DNA from: Paenarthrobacter sp. A20
Lineage (GTDB): Bacteria > Actinomycetota > Actinomycetes > Actinomycetales > Micrococcaceae
Length of the DNA: 64,000 nt
NCBI RefSeq assembly: GCF_024168825.1
Contig: NZ_JALJWH010000001.1
Coordinates: forward strand, 3,348,001-3,412,000
Reading direction: 5' to 3'
Shown here piece by piece: positions 1-8,702 of this stretch. The notes under the pieces were generated by a model. That model worked only from the letters and a program-made list of their open reading frames with translations. It did no database searches and was not told where the DNA came from. Made by a program: the position numbers and the translations under genes. Position 1 is the first letter of the stretch. Every line of letters begins with the position of its first letter.

Positions 1-72
1 GCCGCCGCTGGATCCGACCGCCTCTGACGTTCACGACGGCGAAACTCGCGTTGTCCCGCCCGGCACCTCTGG

Positions 73-873
73 CTAGGGTCGGGTCAGGAGGGTGGGGCAC
101 TGCACATGCAGGAGCACATGCTGGGCAACGGAGCCCAGCAGCACGCTCAAACCTCCCCGCCCTTTGCAGCCCATGACCAGCAGCTGTGCTTCCCTTGCAG
201 CAGCTATCAGAGCCTCTCCGGGGCTACGGGTGGTATCCAGGACTTCCTTCACGACGACGGACGGGAACTTGTGGTTGACCCGCTGGACAGCCGCGTCAAG
301 GACATTCCCACCCTCGGCAAGCCCAACGTCGGGCCCTGTCGCATGGACAATCATCAATTCATCATCCAAACGTTGGGCTTCCGTGGCCCCTTGATCCAGG
401 GCATCGACTGACTCAGCGGAGCCGTCAACGCCAACCACTACGCCCGAACGCTGGTGAGGTGCAAGCACCGGGACGACGGCGACGTCGCACTTGCTGGTCA
501 CAGCAACCTGGAAACTGACCGAACCGTATCCCTGTCCTTCCGTGCCGGGTCCGCGGTCCGTGCCCAGCACCACCATCGAGTAGGCAGGTGACAAGGAAGC
601 AATCGTTGCGGCAGGTTCGCCAGACAACCGCTGAGTCGTCACGCCCACGTTGGGAAAGGCTGCCGCCAGCCGTTGCGCTTCGCTGTTGAGCAGATCCTCA
701 GCGCGGCTTAGGGCCAGGTGATGGTCGTTCTCGCGGGGGTAAGCCCACTCCCCGGGAACCACGTGGACCAGGGCCAGGCCAAGATCAAGGGAATCCGCGC
801 GGGCCCCAGCCCAGTCAGCCACAGGCGAGCCAGCCCGTGAGCCGTCAAGGGCAACCAGAATCTGCATCTTCAC
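73..873 (-). CDS. Universal stress protein, tandem UspA domains
   Basis: Two consecutive Usp domains in one cytoplasmic polypeptide of about 266 residues. Each starts with the beta-strand plus acidic pattern of the fold (ILVALDGS near the N-terminus, VVVGVDGS about residue 145). The second carries a clear ATP-binding signature near its end (GCKGRGG followed by LLGSVA); the first has the related GTDRGPG...GSVS. Usp proteins bind ATP and act in energy or redox stress survival; the exact role is not readable here. I chose the GTG at 871-873 because a GGAGG lies about 12 bases upstream; the ATG at 865-867 is an alternative. It is transcribed away from ackA-xfp, so the two units share the 874-1037 interval. 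Family assignment is firm. Confidence 0.93.
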   Translation of the reverse strand: MKMQILVALDGSRAGSPVADWAGARADSLDLGLALVHVVPGEWAYPRENDHHLALSRAEDLLNSEAQRLAAAFPNVGVTTQRLSGEPAATIASLSPAYSMVVLGTDRGPGTEGQGYGSVSFQVAVTSKCDVAVVPVLAPHQRSGVVVGVDGSAESVDALDQGATEAQRLDDELMIVHATGPDVGLAEGGNVLDAAVQRVNHKFPSVVVKEVLDTTRSPGEALIAAAREAQLLVMGCKGRGGLSVLLGSVAQHVLLHVQCPTLLTRP

Positions 874-1037
874 GAACCGACGTTCCCTCCGGATTACCAA
901 CGGTGGTGGTCTCCACTATCGGCGGGACGGCCTTTCGTCGCAAGGGCCGGAAGGCCCTCCCACTGAACGGCTCAGTGCATTAGGGTCCAGAGGAGAGGCC
1001 TCGACCGTAGCCTTCCCCGCGGAAGTGAGAGGAGAAC
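874..1037. promoter_or_regulatory. Divergent usp / ackA intergenic region with inverted repeat
   Basis: This interval must contain the start signals of both divergent units. It includes an inverted repeat AGGGCC-GGAA-GGCCCT at 943-958 and an AGAGGAG ribosome-binding site just before the ackA ATG. Stress-protein and acetate/phosphoketolase genes are often controlled together, so the repeat could be a shared operator, but a short hairpin is equally possible. I could not place convincing -35/-10 boxes. Confidence 0.4.
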
Positions 1038-2186
1038 ATGCGTGTTCTTGTGCTGAATCCCGGGTCCTCATCGCTGAAGTACCACCTGCGTGACACGGCA
1101 GCTACCAACCCGGCTGCTGCCCTTCTTGCTTCCGGACAGGTTCACTGGCCACCGGACGAGCGTTCCAGCGCGACCCGCCTGCACACTGCCTTTGAAGAGC
1201 TGAATGACACCATGAAGCGCCTCGGAGCCGTGCATCCGGAGGCTATTGGACACCGCGTCGTCCACGGCGGCGTCTGGTTCGGAACACCGGTGCTTATCAC
1301 GGCTGACGTGACAGCGGCGATTGAAGGGCTAAGTCCTTTGGCGCCTCTCCACAACCCCGCCAGTGTCGCTTGTATTGACGCCGCCGGCCAACGTTGGCCC
1401 GATCTTCCGCAGGTAGCCGTCTTTGACACGGCGTTCCATCGCACCATTCCGGACTTCGCCGCCCGCTATGCCATTCCGGAAGACGCCTACCGTGTCCATC
1501 CAGTGAGGCGCTATGGATTTCACGGCATCTCGGTGGAGATGGCCTGCCGTGACACAGCAGAGTTTCTCGACGTGGCGCCTTTGACTGCGATAGTGGCCCA
1601 CGTTGGCAACGGCGCATCCGTCACCGCCGTCAGGAACGGGCTCAGCGTGGACACCTCCATGGGAATGACCCCCTTGGAGGGCCTGGTCATGGGGACGCGG
1701 TCGGGAGACCTGGATCCTTCCATCGTCTTGTTGATGCAGCATGGCGGTGCCACTGCCGAAGAAGTTGATGGCATCCTCAACCACCGCTCGGGCTTGTTGG
1801 CGCTGGCTGGAACTGCTGACATGCGGGACGTTGGCGCTGCTGCCCGCCAAGGAGAACCTGGGGCGATCCTCGCCCTGGACATGGCCGCCTATCGTCTCGC
1901 CAAGTACATAGCTGCCTACTCCATGGTGGTTGGCCGGCCTGACGCCCTGGTGTTCACCGGCGGCGTGGGTGAGAACTCTGCGCTGTTCAGGGCCAGGGTG
2001 GTCGCCTGGTTGGGACCACTGGGGCTTGGGCTTGATGAGGACCTGAATACGTCCGTCCAGGAGGGCACTCGCAAAATCAGCAGCACAAATTCGGCATTCC
2101 CGGTGCTCGTAGTACCAAGTGACGAAGAACGCGCCATTGCAGAATCGACGGCGGCCTTGCTCGCCATGCCCCCTATGGAAGGTTGA
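1038..2186 (+). CDS. ackA: Acetate kinase
   Basis: Converts acetyl-phosphate plus ADP to acetate plus ATP in the cytosol. The 382-residue protein has the ASKHA-family landmarks in order: LVLNPGSSS at the N-terminus (substrate/phosphate-binding Asn), HRVVHGG, VFDTAFH (catalytic Asp region), HVGNGAS (nucleotide phosphate loop), MGMTPLEGLVMGTRSGDLDP and a C-terminal TGGVGENS. Length is close to the family norm of about 400. AGAGGAGAAC directly precedes the ATG. The stop is 7 bases before the phosphoketolase start, so the pair is surely co-transcribed: phosphoketolase makes acetyl-phosphate and AckA cashes it in for ATP. No pta gene is adjacent. Confidence 0.97.
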   Translation: MRVLVLNPGSSSLKYHLRDTAATNPAAALLASGQVHWPPDERSSATRLHTAFEELNDTMKRLGAVHPEAIGHRVVHGGVWFGTPVLITADVTAAIEGLSPLAPLHNPASVACIDAAGQRWPDLPQVAVFDTAFHRTIPDFAARYAIPEDAYRVHPVRRYGFHGISVEMACRDTAEFLDVAPLTAIVAHVGNGASVTAVRNGLSVDTSMGMTPLEGLVMGTRSGDLDPSIVLLMQHGGATAEEVDGILNHRSGLLALAGTADMRDVGAAARQGEPGAILALDMAAYRLAKYIAAYSMVVGRPDALVFTGGVGENSALFRARVVAWLGPLGLGLDEDLNTSVQEGTRKISSTNSAFPVLVVPSDEERAIAESTAALLAMPPMEG

Positions 2187-2193
2187 TCGCGAC

Positions 2194-4611
2194 ATGAGCC
2201 TGGATGAGAAAAGGACCGCCACAGACACCGTGCCGGACGCCGGGAACTTTGACCTCCTGCACCGGTATTGGTCCGCGGCCAACTACCTGACCGTGGCACA
2301 GATCTATCTGCAGGAGAACGCCCTGCTCCGGGAGCCGCTGCAAGTAGAGCACATCAAGCCCAGGCTCTTGGGCCACTGGGGTACCAGCCCGGGCTTATCG
2401 CTGATCTACGCACACCTTAACCGCCTCATTCGTCGCACCAGTGCGGAAGTCCTCATGGTGACGGGCCCAGGCCACGGAGGTCCCGCCGTCGTCGCCAATA
2501 CCTATCTGGAAGGCAGCTACTCGGAGGTATACCCGACCGTTGGCCAAGACCTGAAAGGGCTCCGGAAACTGGTCCGGCAGTTTTCGACGCCGCGAGGCAT
2601 CGCCAGCCACGTCGGCCCGGCCACGCCCGGCTCCATCCATGAGGGCGGCGAACTGGGCTATTCCCTCATGCACGCCACCGGCGCGGCCATGGACAATCCG
2701 GGCCTGATCGTTGCCTGCGTCGTCGGTGACGGAGAGGCAGAAACCGGTCCACTCGAGGGCTCCTGGAAGGCGCCCTCGTTCATCAACCCCCTCAGGGACG
2801 GGGCGGTACTTCCCATCCTGCACCTCAACGGGCATAAGATCTCCGGCCCCACCGTGCTGGGCAGGCGGTCGAACATGGACGTGGCGTCATTGCTCGAAGC
2901 GCACGGCTGGGATCCAGTCATCGTCTCCGGCGATGACCCCGCGCTCGTCCACCCTGCCCTGGCCTCAGCAGTGGACTCGGCCTACGCATCCATCCGCGCC
3001 ATCCAGTCCCACGCCCGCACGGAGGGAGTCACCGGACCCGCACGATGGCCCGCCATCATCCTGCGCACCCCCAAGGGATGGACAGGACCGGCGACAGTAG
3101 ACGGAAAGCCTGTCGAGGGAACCCACCGCTCCCACCAAGTCCCACTGGCCGGAGTCAGGGAAAACCCGGACCATCTGAAGCAACTTGAAACGTGGATGCG
3201 TTCCTACCGGCCGGAAGAACTCTTCGACGACGACGGGCGCCTTATCCCCGAGCTCGCACAACTCGCCCCAACAGGCGATCTCCGCATGGGCGCACTGCCC
3301 GCCAGCCGCGGAATGGAAAGTACCGACCTGGTGATCCCCAGGCTCGATCGTTACGCCATAGAGGCTGTTCCCCGCGGGGGCGTGATGCACCAGAGCACCA
3401 AACCGTTGGGGGAGATGCTGCGGGATATCTACATCGATACCGCCGATGACCCCAGATTCCGCCTCTTCTGCCCGGACGAAACCAACAGCAACAGGCTCGG
3501 CGCAGTCTTCGAAGCCACTGACCGGTGCCTCCTCGAACCAGCCGCCTCCACGGAGGCCGCGCTCGCGGACGATCATGTTTCCGCCAGCGGACGCGTGATG
3601 GAAGTCCTGTCCGAACACCTCTGCCAAGGGTGGCTGGAAGGGTACGTGCTGACGGGCCGGCACGGACTCTTCGCGAGCTACGAGGCATTTGCCATGGTGA
3701 GTGCTTCCATGACCATTCAGCACGCCAAATGGCTGCAGCATTCACGGGAGCTGGAGTGGCGGCAGCCCGTGCCGAGCCTGAACATCCTGCTGACCTCTAC
3801 GTGTTGGCGGAATGATCACAATGGGTTCAGCCATCAAGGTCCTGGCCTCATCGACACGGTTCTGTCCCTGTCCAGCACCGTCATCCGTGTCTACTTCCCT
3901 CCTGATGCCAACACCTTGCTGGTCACCGCGGAACATATGCTGCACAGCAAGGACTACGTGAACCTGGTGGTGATCGACAAGCAGGAACATCCGCAATACC
4001 TGACGCTCGAAGAGGCACGGGAGCATGCAGCCGTGGGCGCATCCACCTGGGATTGGGCTGGAAATGAAATACCAGGGACCTCAGCGGGCATCGCCCCGGA
4101 CATTGTCCTGGCATGTGCCGGAGATGTGCCCACGCAGGAGACCTTGGCGGCAGCCTGGCTCCTCAAGAAGCACGTCCCGGACATGTGCGTCCGGGTGGTC
4201 AACGTGATGGATGCCATGGTCTTGCCACCTCCAGAGGTCCATCCACATGGGCTGGCGGGCGACAAGTTCGAAGAACTCTTCACTCCTGACGTGGACGTGG
4301 TGATGGCGTGGCATGGATACGCGAGGGCCCTGCATCAACTCCTGCACGGCCGACCTCATCCTGAGCGGTTCCATGTTCGCGGTTACAACGAGCAAGGCAC
4401 CACCACCACACCCTTCGACATGGTGGTCCTGAACAAGGTCAGCCGTTACCACCTGGTGATGGAAGCGTTACGGCGCGCCAGTGGGCAATTTGCGGGGGCA
4501 GACCACCTGCTGGAGCTTTGCAGGACGCAATTGGACGCCCACTACCGCTACATCCGCGAGCACTTCGAGGATCTTCCCGACATCAGGGACTGGGTGTGGA
4601 CGCAGCAGTAG
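2194..4611 (+). CDS. xfp: Xylulose-5-phosphate/fructose-6-phosphate phosphoketolase
   Basis: Thiamine-diphosphate enzyme of 805 residues, matching the usual 790-830. It phosphorolytically cleaves xylulose-5-P (and in many members fructose-6-P) to acetyl-P plus glyceraldehyde-3-P or erythrose-4-P. Seen in the sequence: LGHWGTSPG, the VTGPGHGGPA loop, STPRGIASHVGPATPGSIHEGGELGY broken by no gap, the ThDP/Mg motif VVGDGEAETGPLEGSW with HLNGHKISGPT downstream, and the C-terminal RGYNEQGTTTTPFDM. The ATG at 2194 is preceded by GGAAGG, which lies inside the end of ackA. Bifunctionality (X5P versus F6P) cannot be decided from sequence by eye, but F6P would come from the fructokinase of the levan operon in this window. 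Confidence 0.96.
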   Translation: MSLDEKRTATDTVPDAGNFDLLHRYWSAANYLTVAQIYLQENALLREPLQVEHIKPRLLGHWGTSPGLSLIYAHLNRLIRRTSAEVLMVTGPGHGGPAVVANTYLEGSYSEVYPTVGQDLKGLRKLVRQFSTPRGIASHVGPATPGSIHEGGELGYSLMHATGAAMDNPGLIVACVVGDGEAETGPLEGSWKAPSFINPLRDGAVLPILHLNGHKISGPTVLGRRSNMDVASLLEAHGWDPVIVSGDDPALVHPALASAVDSAYASIRAIQSHARTEGVTGPARWPAIILRTPKGWTGPATVDGKPVEGTHRSHQVPLAGVRENPDHLKQLETWMRSYRPEELFDDDGRLIPELAQLAPTGDLRMGALPASRGMESTDLVIPRLDRYAIEAVPRGGVMHQSTKPLGEMLRDIYIDTADDPRFRLFCPDETNSNRLGAVFEATDRCLLEPAASTEAALADDHVSASGRVMEVLSEHLCQGWLEGYVLTGRHGLFASYEAFAMVSASMTIQHAKWLQHSRELEWRQPVPSLNILLTSTCWRNDHNGFSHQGPGLIDTVLSLSSTVIRVYFPPDANTLLVTAEHMLHSKDYVNLVVIDKQEHPQYLTLEEAREHAAVGASTWDWAGNEIPGTSAGIAPDIVLACAGDVPTQETLAAAWLLKKHVPDMCVRVVNVMDAMVLPPPEVHPHGLAGDKFEELFTPDVDVVMAWHGYARALHQLLHGRPHPERFHVRGYNEQGTTTTPFDMVVLNKVSRYHLVMEALRRASGQFAGADHLLELCRTQLDAHYRYIREHFEDLPDIRDWVWTQQ

Positions 4612-4650
4612 CAGGCTCCCACCCAGGTCCCGTGTCCTTAGTCTGTGCTC

Positions 4651-5109
4651 ATGAGTGAGCGGGAGAGTACTTGGCACGGTCAGCACAAGGCTGGCCTGAG
4701 CAGGGGTGAGCGTGCAGCAGACTACCTCCGCAATGGCATGGGCAGCTGGATTTTTGTTGGATCTTTCGTCCTGGTGATGCTGGTCTGGGCTGCCGTGAAT
4801 TCATACCTGCTGGCCGAGGATGCCTGGGACCCTTACCCGTTCATCCTGCTGAATCTCTTCCTGTCCATGTTGGCAGGCCTCCAGGGCGCCATCCTGCTCA
4901 TCGCCGCGAAAAGGCAGGACGCCATAGCGGCAGCCATGGCCCAGCACGACTACGACACTGACGTGCAGGCCAAGACGGAGATCGACCGGCTCATGGCCAT
5001 CAACAGCCAACAGCTGGAACTGCTGGAGGAGCTACGGGCTCTTCTACGCCAACAAAGGGCGATCGGGGAGGATGACGACGAAAAACCACGAAGTGGCGAT
5101 TCGCCGTAA
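4651..5109 (+). CDS. DUF1003 family small membrane protein
   Basis: A 152-residue protein with the DUF1003 layout: charged N-terminus, two hydrophobic helices (about residues 30-52, WIFVGSFVLVMLVWAAVN, and 64-84, FILLNLFLSMLAGLQGAIL), then NRQ-like KRQD and a long charged, Gln/Leu-rich tail likely to form a coiled coil (LLEELRALLRQQ). Function of the family is unknown. There is no good Shine-Dalgarno before the ATG at 4651; an in-frame GTG lies two codons upstream, and leaderless translation is possible. It follows xfp by 39 bases and may be its third operon member. Confidence 0.8.
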   Translation: MSERESTWHGQHKAGLSRGERAADYLRNGMGSWIFVGSFVLVMLVWAAVNSYLLAEDAWDPYPFILLNLFLSMLAGLQGAILLIAAKRQDAIAAAMAQHDYDTDVQAKTEIDRLMAINSQQLELLEELRALLRQQRAIGEDDDEKPRSGDSP

Positions 5110-5171
5110 GTCAAAAGATCATCAGCGCTGCTTGGAAGCTTGTCGGTGCCAAACATCAGCGGAGCCAGGAA

Positions 5172-5795
5172 GGCCGCGGGGTGTCCGTGGCGCCGCGGGT
5201 TGCGACGTTGTTTCCTGCAAGGTCACGAACCATCTCGCCGCCGACTTCCCGGAGCTTCTCGGCGAGCAGCGCCGCGCTGGGGGCAAGCGGACGGTCCGGA
5301 TGCAGCCACCTCTCTTGGGGCGGCATTTGCCAGGCTAGACCGACTACCGGCCCTGGGAACGGGGATGGTGGCTTCCTCATGGCTATTTCAGAGTTGGAGA
5401 CAGCGGTACGCGAACGCATCCCGCTGGTGGTCATTGTCTACAACGATTCCGCATACGGGGCCGAGGTCCACCACTTTGACGCGGACGATTCAAAACTTGA
5501 GGTGGTTCGGTTTCCAACCACCGACATCGCCTCAATCGCGGCCGGATACGCCGCGGCGGCCCTCACGGTTCGACGACCAGAAGACCTGTCCAGAGTGAAC
5601 GAGTGGTTGTCGGGTCCCCGCGAGACCCCGATGGTCATCGATGCCAGGATCGCGTCTGATGGCGGCGCTTGGTGGCTGGCCGAAGCTTTCAAGGGCCACT
5701 GAGGCCGCAAACCCTGTCGGCAGCGTGTGTACATTTTGGGTGGTCAGGTTCGTCTGACACTGGCCGCGGGGTATGCCTGGCGCCGCGCGTCGCCT
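5172..5795. repeat. Imperfect direct repeat flanking the TPP-enzyme fragment
   Basis: Two segments of about 33 bases, at 5172-5204 and 5762-5794, share roughly 27 of 32 positions; both contain GGCCGCGGGGT followed by TGGCGCCGCG. They lie 590 bases apart on either side of the broken TPP-enzyme fragment. They could be scars of the rearrangement that left the fragment, or similar GC-rich sequence by chance. The feature spans both copies and what lies between. Confidence 0.3.
5311..5702 (+). pseudogene. C-terminal fragment of a TPP-dependent (acetolactate synthase-like) enzyme, frameshifted
   Basis: From about 5362 one frame reads the ThDP-binding domain: GDGGFLMAISELE, then RIPLVVIVYNDSAYGAE, which is the GDG-X(about 25)-N metal/diphosphate motif, and it runs to a stop at 5702. 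The stretch just before (SLGAAFARLDRLPALGTG) fits the same domain but in another frame; restoring one G in the GGGG run at 5361-5364 joins them. The N-terminal two thirds of a normal 550-residue enzyme are absent. A 173-codon open frame starts upstream at 5181, but its first 60 residues do not resemble the family. I read this as a remnant; the frame break could be a homopolymer sequencing error, the truncation could not. Confidence 0.75.
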
Positions 5796-5925
5796 CCTTG
5801 GTGCGTCCGGTAGGTCGTTGTTGTTCTTCCGTCGGCCATCATCTACTCATGCGAGTCAGTGGCCATGACTACATGACGCCTCAGTGTTGCTTGATCTCTG
5901 GGGGCGTCGCGTTCGCCCACCCGAT

Positions 5926-6606
5926 TCAGCCCTGCTCGGATAGATCGACTAGCCGGCGGAGTTGGGCGACCGGGTCGGGGATCTCGGGTCCGTGCGAGAA
6001 AAGCATTCTTGTTGGTTGTAACTGGCTGAGTTTAAGCAAAGAAAGTTCAGCTTCGGCGGCATCCGCTGTGAACTGGGAAGGACCACGTGTCATGGCTCCT
6101 TTCATTGTGCCTACTGTGTCTCCGACGAACAGGATGCCTGCATCGTCGTGGAGCAAACTGATATGACCTGCTGTGTGTCCCGGCGTCTGTAGTATCCGCA
6201 TTCCGTGGACATGGTCCCCGTCCGAGAGCGGGCGGATTGGTGCATCTGAAGCGATTTGGGGGATGTCCGACGCTCCGGCCCAGATGGCGGCCTCGGGCGC
6301 TTTTAATGCCACCTCCGCCAACCCGCCGACATGGTCTGGATGCGAGTGGGTCAGTACGAGATCCGTGATGTCCTTCCATTCCGCTCCGAGCCGTCCCAGC
6401 GCTTGTTCTATCGCAGGTGCGCTGCCCTCAAGCCCGGCGTCGATCAGCACCACCCCGGACGCGTCCCCCACAAGAAAGGAACGCACGTCAAAGTCCAGCT
6501 CATCAGCCCCGGCTATTCCCGCAGGTAGATGGATCTGCTGGATGATCGGCTCCACAGAAAGCTGAGGTGCAGCAGCGAAGGGTTTTCCCGGGTCGTTGTT
6601 GGTCAT
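5926..6606 (-). CDS. MBL-fold metallohydrolase
   Basis: A 226-residue metallo-beta-lactamase-fold protein. The metal motif HSHPDH is present (VLTHSHPDHVGG), followed by the later ligands in TPGHTAGHISLL, FVGDTVG (bridging Asp) and a C-terminal LFSHGPEI. This set gives a dinuclear zinc (or iron) site typical of glyoxalase II-like hydrolases; the substrate is not evident. I took the ATG at 6604-6606; an upstream in-frame ATG at 6625-6627 adds seven residues and neither has a strong ribosome-binding site. It stands alone between decayed loci. Confidence 0.88.
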   Translation of the reverse strand: MTNNDPGKPFAAAPQLSVEPIIQQIHLPAGIAGADELDFDVRSFLVGDASGVVLIDAGLEGSAPAIEQALGRLGAEWKDITDLVLTHSHPDHVGGLAEVALKAPEAAIWAGASDIPQIASDAPIRPLSDGDHVHGMRILQTPGHTAGHISLLHDDAGILFVGDTVGTMKGAMTRGPSQFTADAAEAELSLLKLSQLQPTRMLFSHGPEIPDPVAQLRRLVDLSEQG

Positions 6607-6795
6607 GAAGGCATCGTGCCACCGCATGCCCGATTCAGGAAGGCACGAAAGCCGGGGAGGGCCTCACTCGGCGTCGGGCCTGACGTCCCGGGCGTCGCCC
6701 CCACCCGCTCCTGGGCAGTGACGCATGGAAGCGCAAGGCGGAACTGCGTTCTGGCGGTTCCGTGGCGTGGTGGTTGGCAGCGCATGGCGCTGGTG

Positions 6796-7257
6796 CTAGA
6801 AGCGGATGAGGATTGTGAAGATTTCTGCAGGGAGGTGGGTGTGGCGGGCTGCTGCTGTTCGGGCCGCATTGGGGATGTCGACGAAGCTGCGGGCCGTACT
6901 GGTGAGGCCTGGGTAGTCGTCGAACGCCAAGCCCAGCCGACCGTCGGATGCGTCACTGATGTAGACGGTCACGGCTATTCGCGGTGGTTGTAATGGTTTG
7001 TGTTCTTTTGTCGGAAGAGCGGTGAGGGAATAGTAGGGAGTCGACCCCCATCGTTGGCCCGCTGGGATGTCCACTTGGACACTGCCTTCCTGTTCAAGTT
7101 CAGCCAGGCGGGTTCTGATGGTGTCGCGGCAGGCGGGTACGGCATTCGTTATGTCGGTGATCGGGCTGGCGCCGTGTCGGTCGAGGTAGTTGATGATATG
7201 GGCTTTGATGCGTTCGACACTGGTCCGGGGTGCATACGTATTGGCGGTGCTAGTCAT
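6796..7257 (-). CDS. Winged-HTH protein with HicB-like C-terminal half
   Basis: A 153-residue protein of two parts. Residues about 12-75 look like a winged helix-turn-helix (RIKAHIINYLDRHGASPITDI, then CRDTIRTRLAELEQEGSV). Residues about 92-153 read as a small alpha/beta domain (VTVYISDASDGRLGLAFDDYPG) of the kind found in HicB-type antitoxins or short Arc-like partners. There is no adjacent HicA-like toxin on either strand, so a toxin-antitoxin role is unsupported. A stand-alone transcription factor is the simplest reading. Confidence 0.6.
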   Translation of the reverse strand: MTSTANTYAPRTSVERIKAHIINYLDRHGASPITDITNAVPACRDTIRTRLAELEQEGSVQVDIPAGQRWGSTPYYSLTALPTKEHKPLQPPRIAVTVYISDASDGRLGLAFDDYPGLTSTARSFVDIPNAARTAAARHTHLPAEIFTILIRF

Positions 7258-7296
7258 AGCCGGGCTTTCGCTGCAGTCAGAGGTTACTAATGGTGA

Positions 7297-7554
7297 TCAG
7301 TGCACTGGGATTTGTGCCGCCGGGCTTGGGGAGAGCCCGGAGTCTGGTACTGCAGGTGGGATCGTTTGACTGGTGGATGCGGTGTCGTGGTGGCGGCCGA
7401 TGACGGCGGTGGCGATGGCGTTGCCCAGAACGTTGGTCGACACCGCGGCTTCCCGGGGACCGTCCGGTAACAGCCAGTGCCCGATAAGTCCACTGATTAT
7501 GCCCAGCAGCAGTGCCGCCAGGATCCACAACGTTGGTTTCTTCTTGTTCTTCAT
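7297..7554 (-). pseudogene. Internally deleted dicarboxylate/amino acid:cation symporter (DctA/GltP family)
   Basis: The 85-codon frame has its own ribosome-binding site (CGGAGGAATTCC) and start. Residues 1-33 read as the charged N-terminus plus first membrane helix of a DctA/GltP symporter (LWILAALLLGIISGLIG). From about residue 39 the sequence switches to the C-terminal signature of the same family (TNVLGNAIATAVIGR, compare the NLxGNxVATxVVAKW end of DctA). The roughly 350 residues between are missing. So an in-frame deletion joined the two ends of one gene. Such a product cannot transport. The neighbouring FCD-type GntR gene is the sort of regulator that normally controls such symporters. 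Confidence 0.65.
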
Positions 7555-7725
7555 GACGGGAATTCCTCCGGTTATCGGATGCCTGGCACTGCGCTGTGCC
7601 AGGCAAACACATATTTCGGGTGTGAAAGATCACCCTTTGTACCGGCGCGAACGTGCAGTACAAACGTTGTCTTGGGTGGATATGAAGCCGGTAGAGGTGC
7701 CCTGGCTTAGCGGGCGGGCGCCTGG

Positions 7726-8448
7726 CTACAGATTGGGAATATCCGTGACGGTGACCGACTCAAGGGCGACTTCCACGCCCTGCAAATGAAGCTCCATTGC
7801 ACGCGTTGCATCATCGGCCGATCCGCGTTCAATCGCGGCGAAAATTGCTGCATGTTCGGCCCCGGATTCCTTACGGCGATCCACGACCTGGTTCAAGGTG
7901 TTCGACTGTTTCGCCATCGCGTCATCGATGTCCTCCTGCATCGTCGCGAACACTCCGTTGCCGCTGGCGCGGGCGATACTGGCATGGAACTCCGAGTTCA
8001 GAACCACCCACTGGGACAGTTCTTCCTCATGTTCCATCGCTTCCAGAATCTCCCGCAGGCGATCGAGTTCTTCGATAGTTCGGCGCTGCGCCGCGAGTCC
8101 CGCGGCCGGGATCTCGATGTGGGGACGGGCCTCCAGCAGCTGCTGTGCCGAATACTTCCCCAACCGCAGGTCTTTTACGGCTCGGTCGGCAACTACGAAC
8201 GTGCCCTTGCCTGTATGCGTCGCTGTTAGGCCCAATGATGACAACGATCTCAGCGCCTCGCGCACCATGGTCCGGGACACCCCGAACCGCTGGGCGAGGG
8301 CCGCTTCAGCTTCCAATTTTGTCCCGACAGGGATTTGCCCGGACTCTATGGCGGACCGCAAAGCGGCCAGAACACCCTCAGCGGCCCCCACTCTCACCAC
8401 GGGCCCCTGACCAACTGTCCAGCTGTCCAACAGGTTGTTCATGCTCAT
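7726..8448 (-). CDS. GntR-family (FCD) transcriptional regulator
   Basis: A 240-residue DNA-binding protein. The N-terminal winged HTH is clear (PVGTKLEAEAALAQRFGVS, then RTMVREALRSLSSLGL), followed by the T-GKGTFV wing. The C-terminal FCD all-helical effector domain (about residues 100-225) carries the helices with N-EFH and a final ELHL, the usual metal/carboxylate pocket residues. FCD members answer to organic acids. It lies upstream of the symporter fossil on the same strand, so it may be an orphan of a lost organic-acid uptake locus. No obvious ribosome-binding site precedes the ATG; a second in-frame ATG follows two codons later. Confidence 0.9.
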   Translation of the reverse strand: MSMNNLLDSWTVGQGPVVRVGAAEGVLAALRSAIESGQIPVGTKLEAEAALAQRFGVSRTMVREALRSLSSLGLTATHTGKGTFVVADRAVKDLRLGKYSAQQLLEARPHIEIPAAGLAAQRRTIEELDRLREILEAMEHEEELSQWVVLNSEFHASIARASGNGVFATMQEDIDDAMAKQSNTLNQVVDRRKESGAEHAAIFAAIERGSADDATRAMELHLQGVEVALESVTVTDIPNL

Positions 8449-8702
8449 ACGATGACAGGCCCGTCACTGTGGGTCAAGAAATTCCATGAATATGTCGCAA
8501 GAGGTTGCTCTAAGACCGCGGCGCGATGGATACAGCACCCTTACACAGAGGATCGGACCAGAGATTCTGGATACCAGTGACGTGCGGAGCCATCCCCATT
8601 CCGCCACTTCGGCGGGTGCCGGACGGGCCGACGAGTACACGACCGGCACAGGCGCGTAACGGCCACGCCCACTACGCGGATTAACAGGGTGCAGACTTAG
8701 GC

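Noticed and set aside
1..72. Feature at the left window edge
   Set aside because: No reading frame, hairpin or repeat convincing enough in 72 bases.
5181..5310. Reading the N-terminal 60 residues of the 173-codon frame as a real protein start
   Set aside because: Ser/Arg-rich low-complexity translation without family match, and the true upstream part of the TPP domain lies in another frame.
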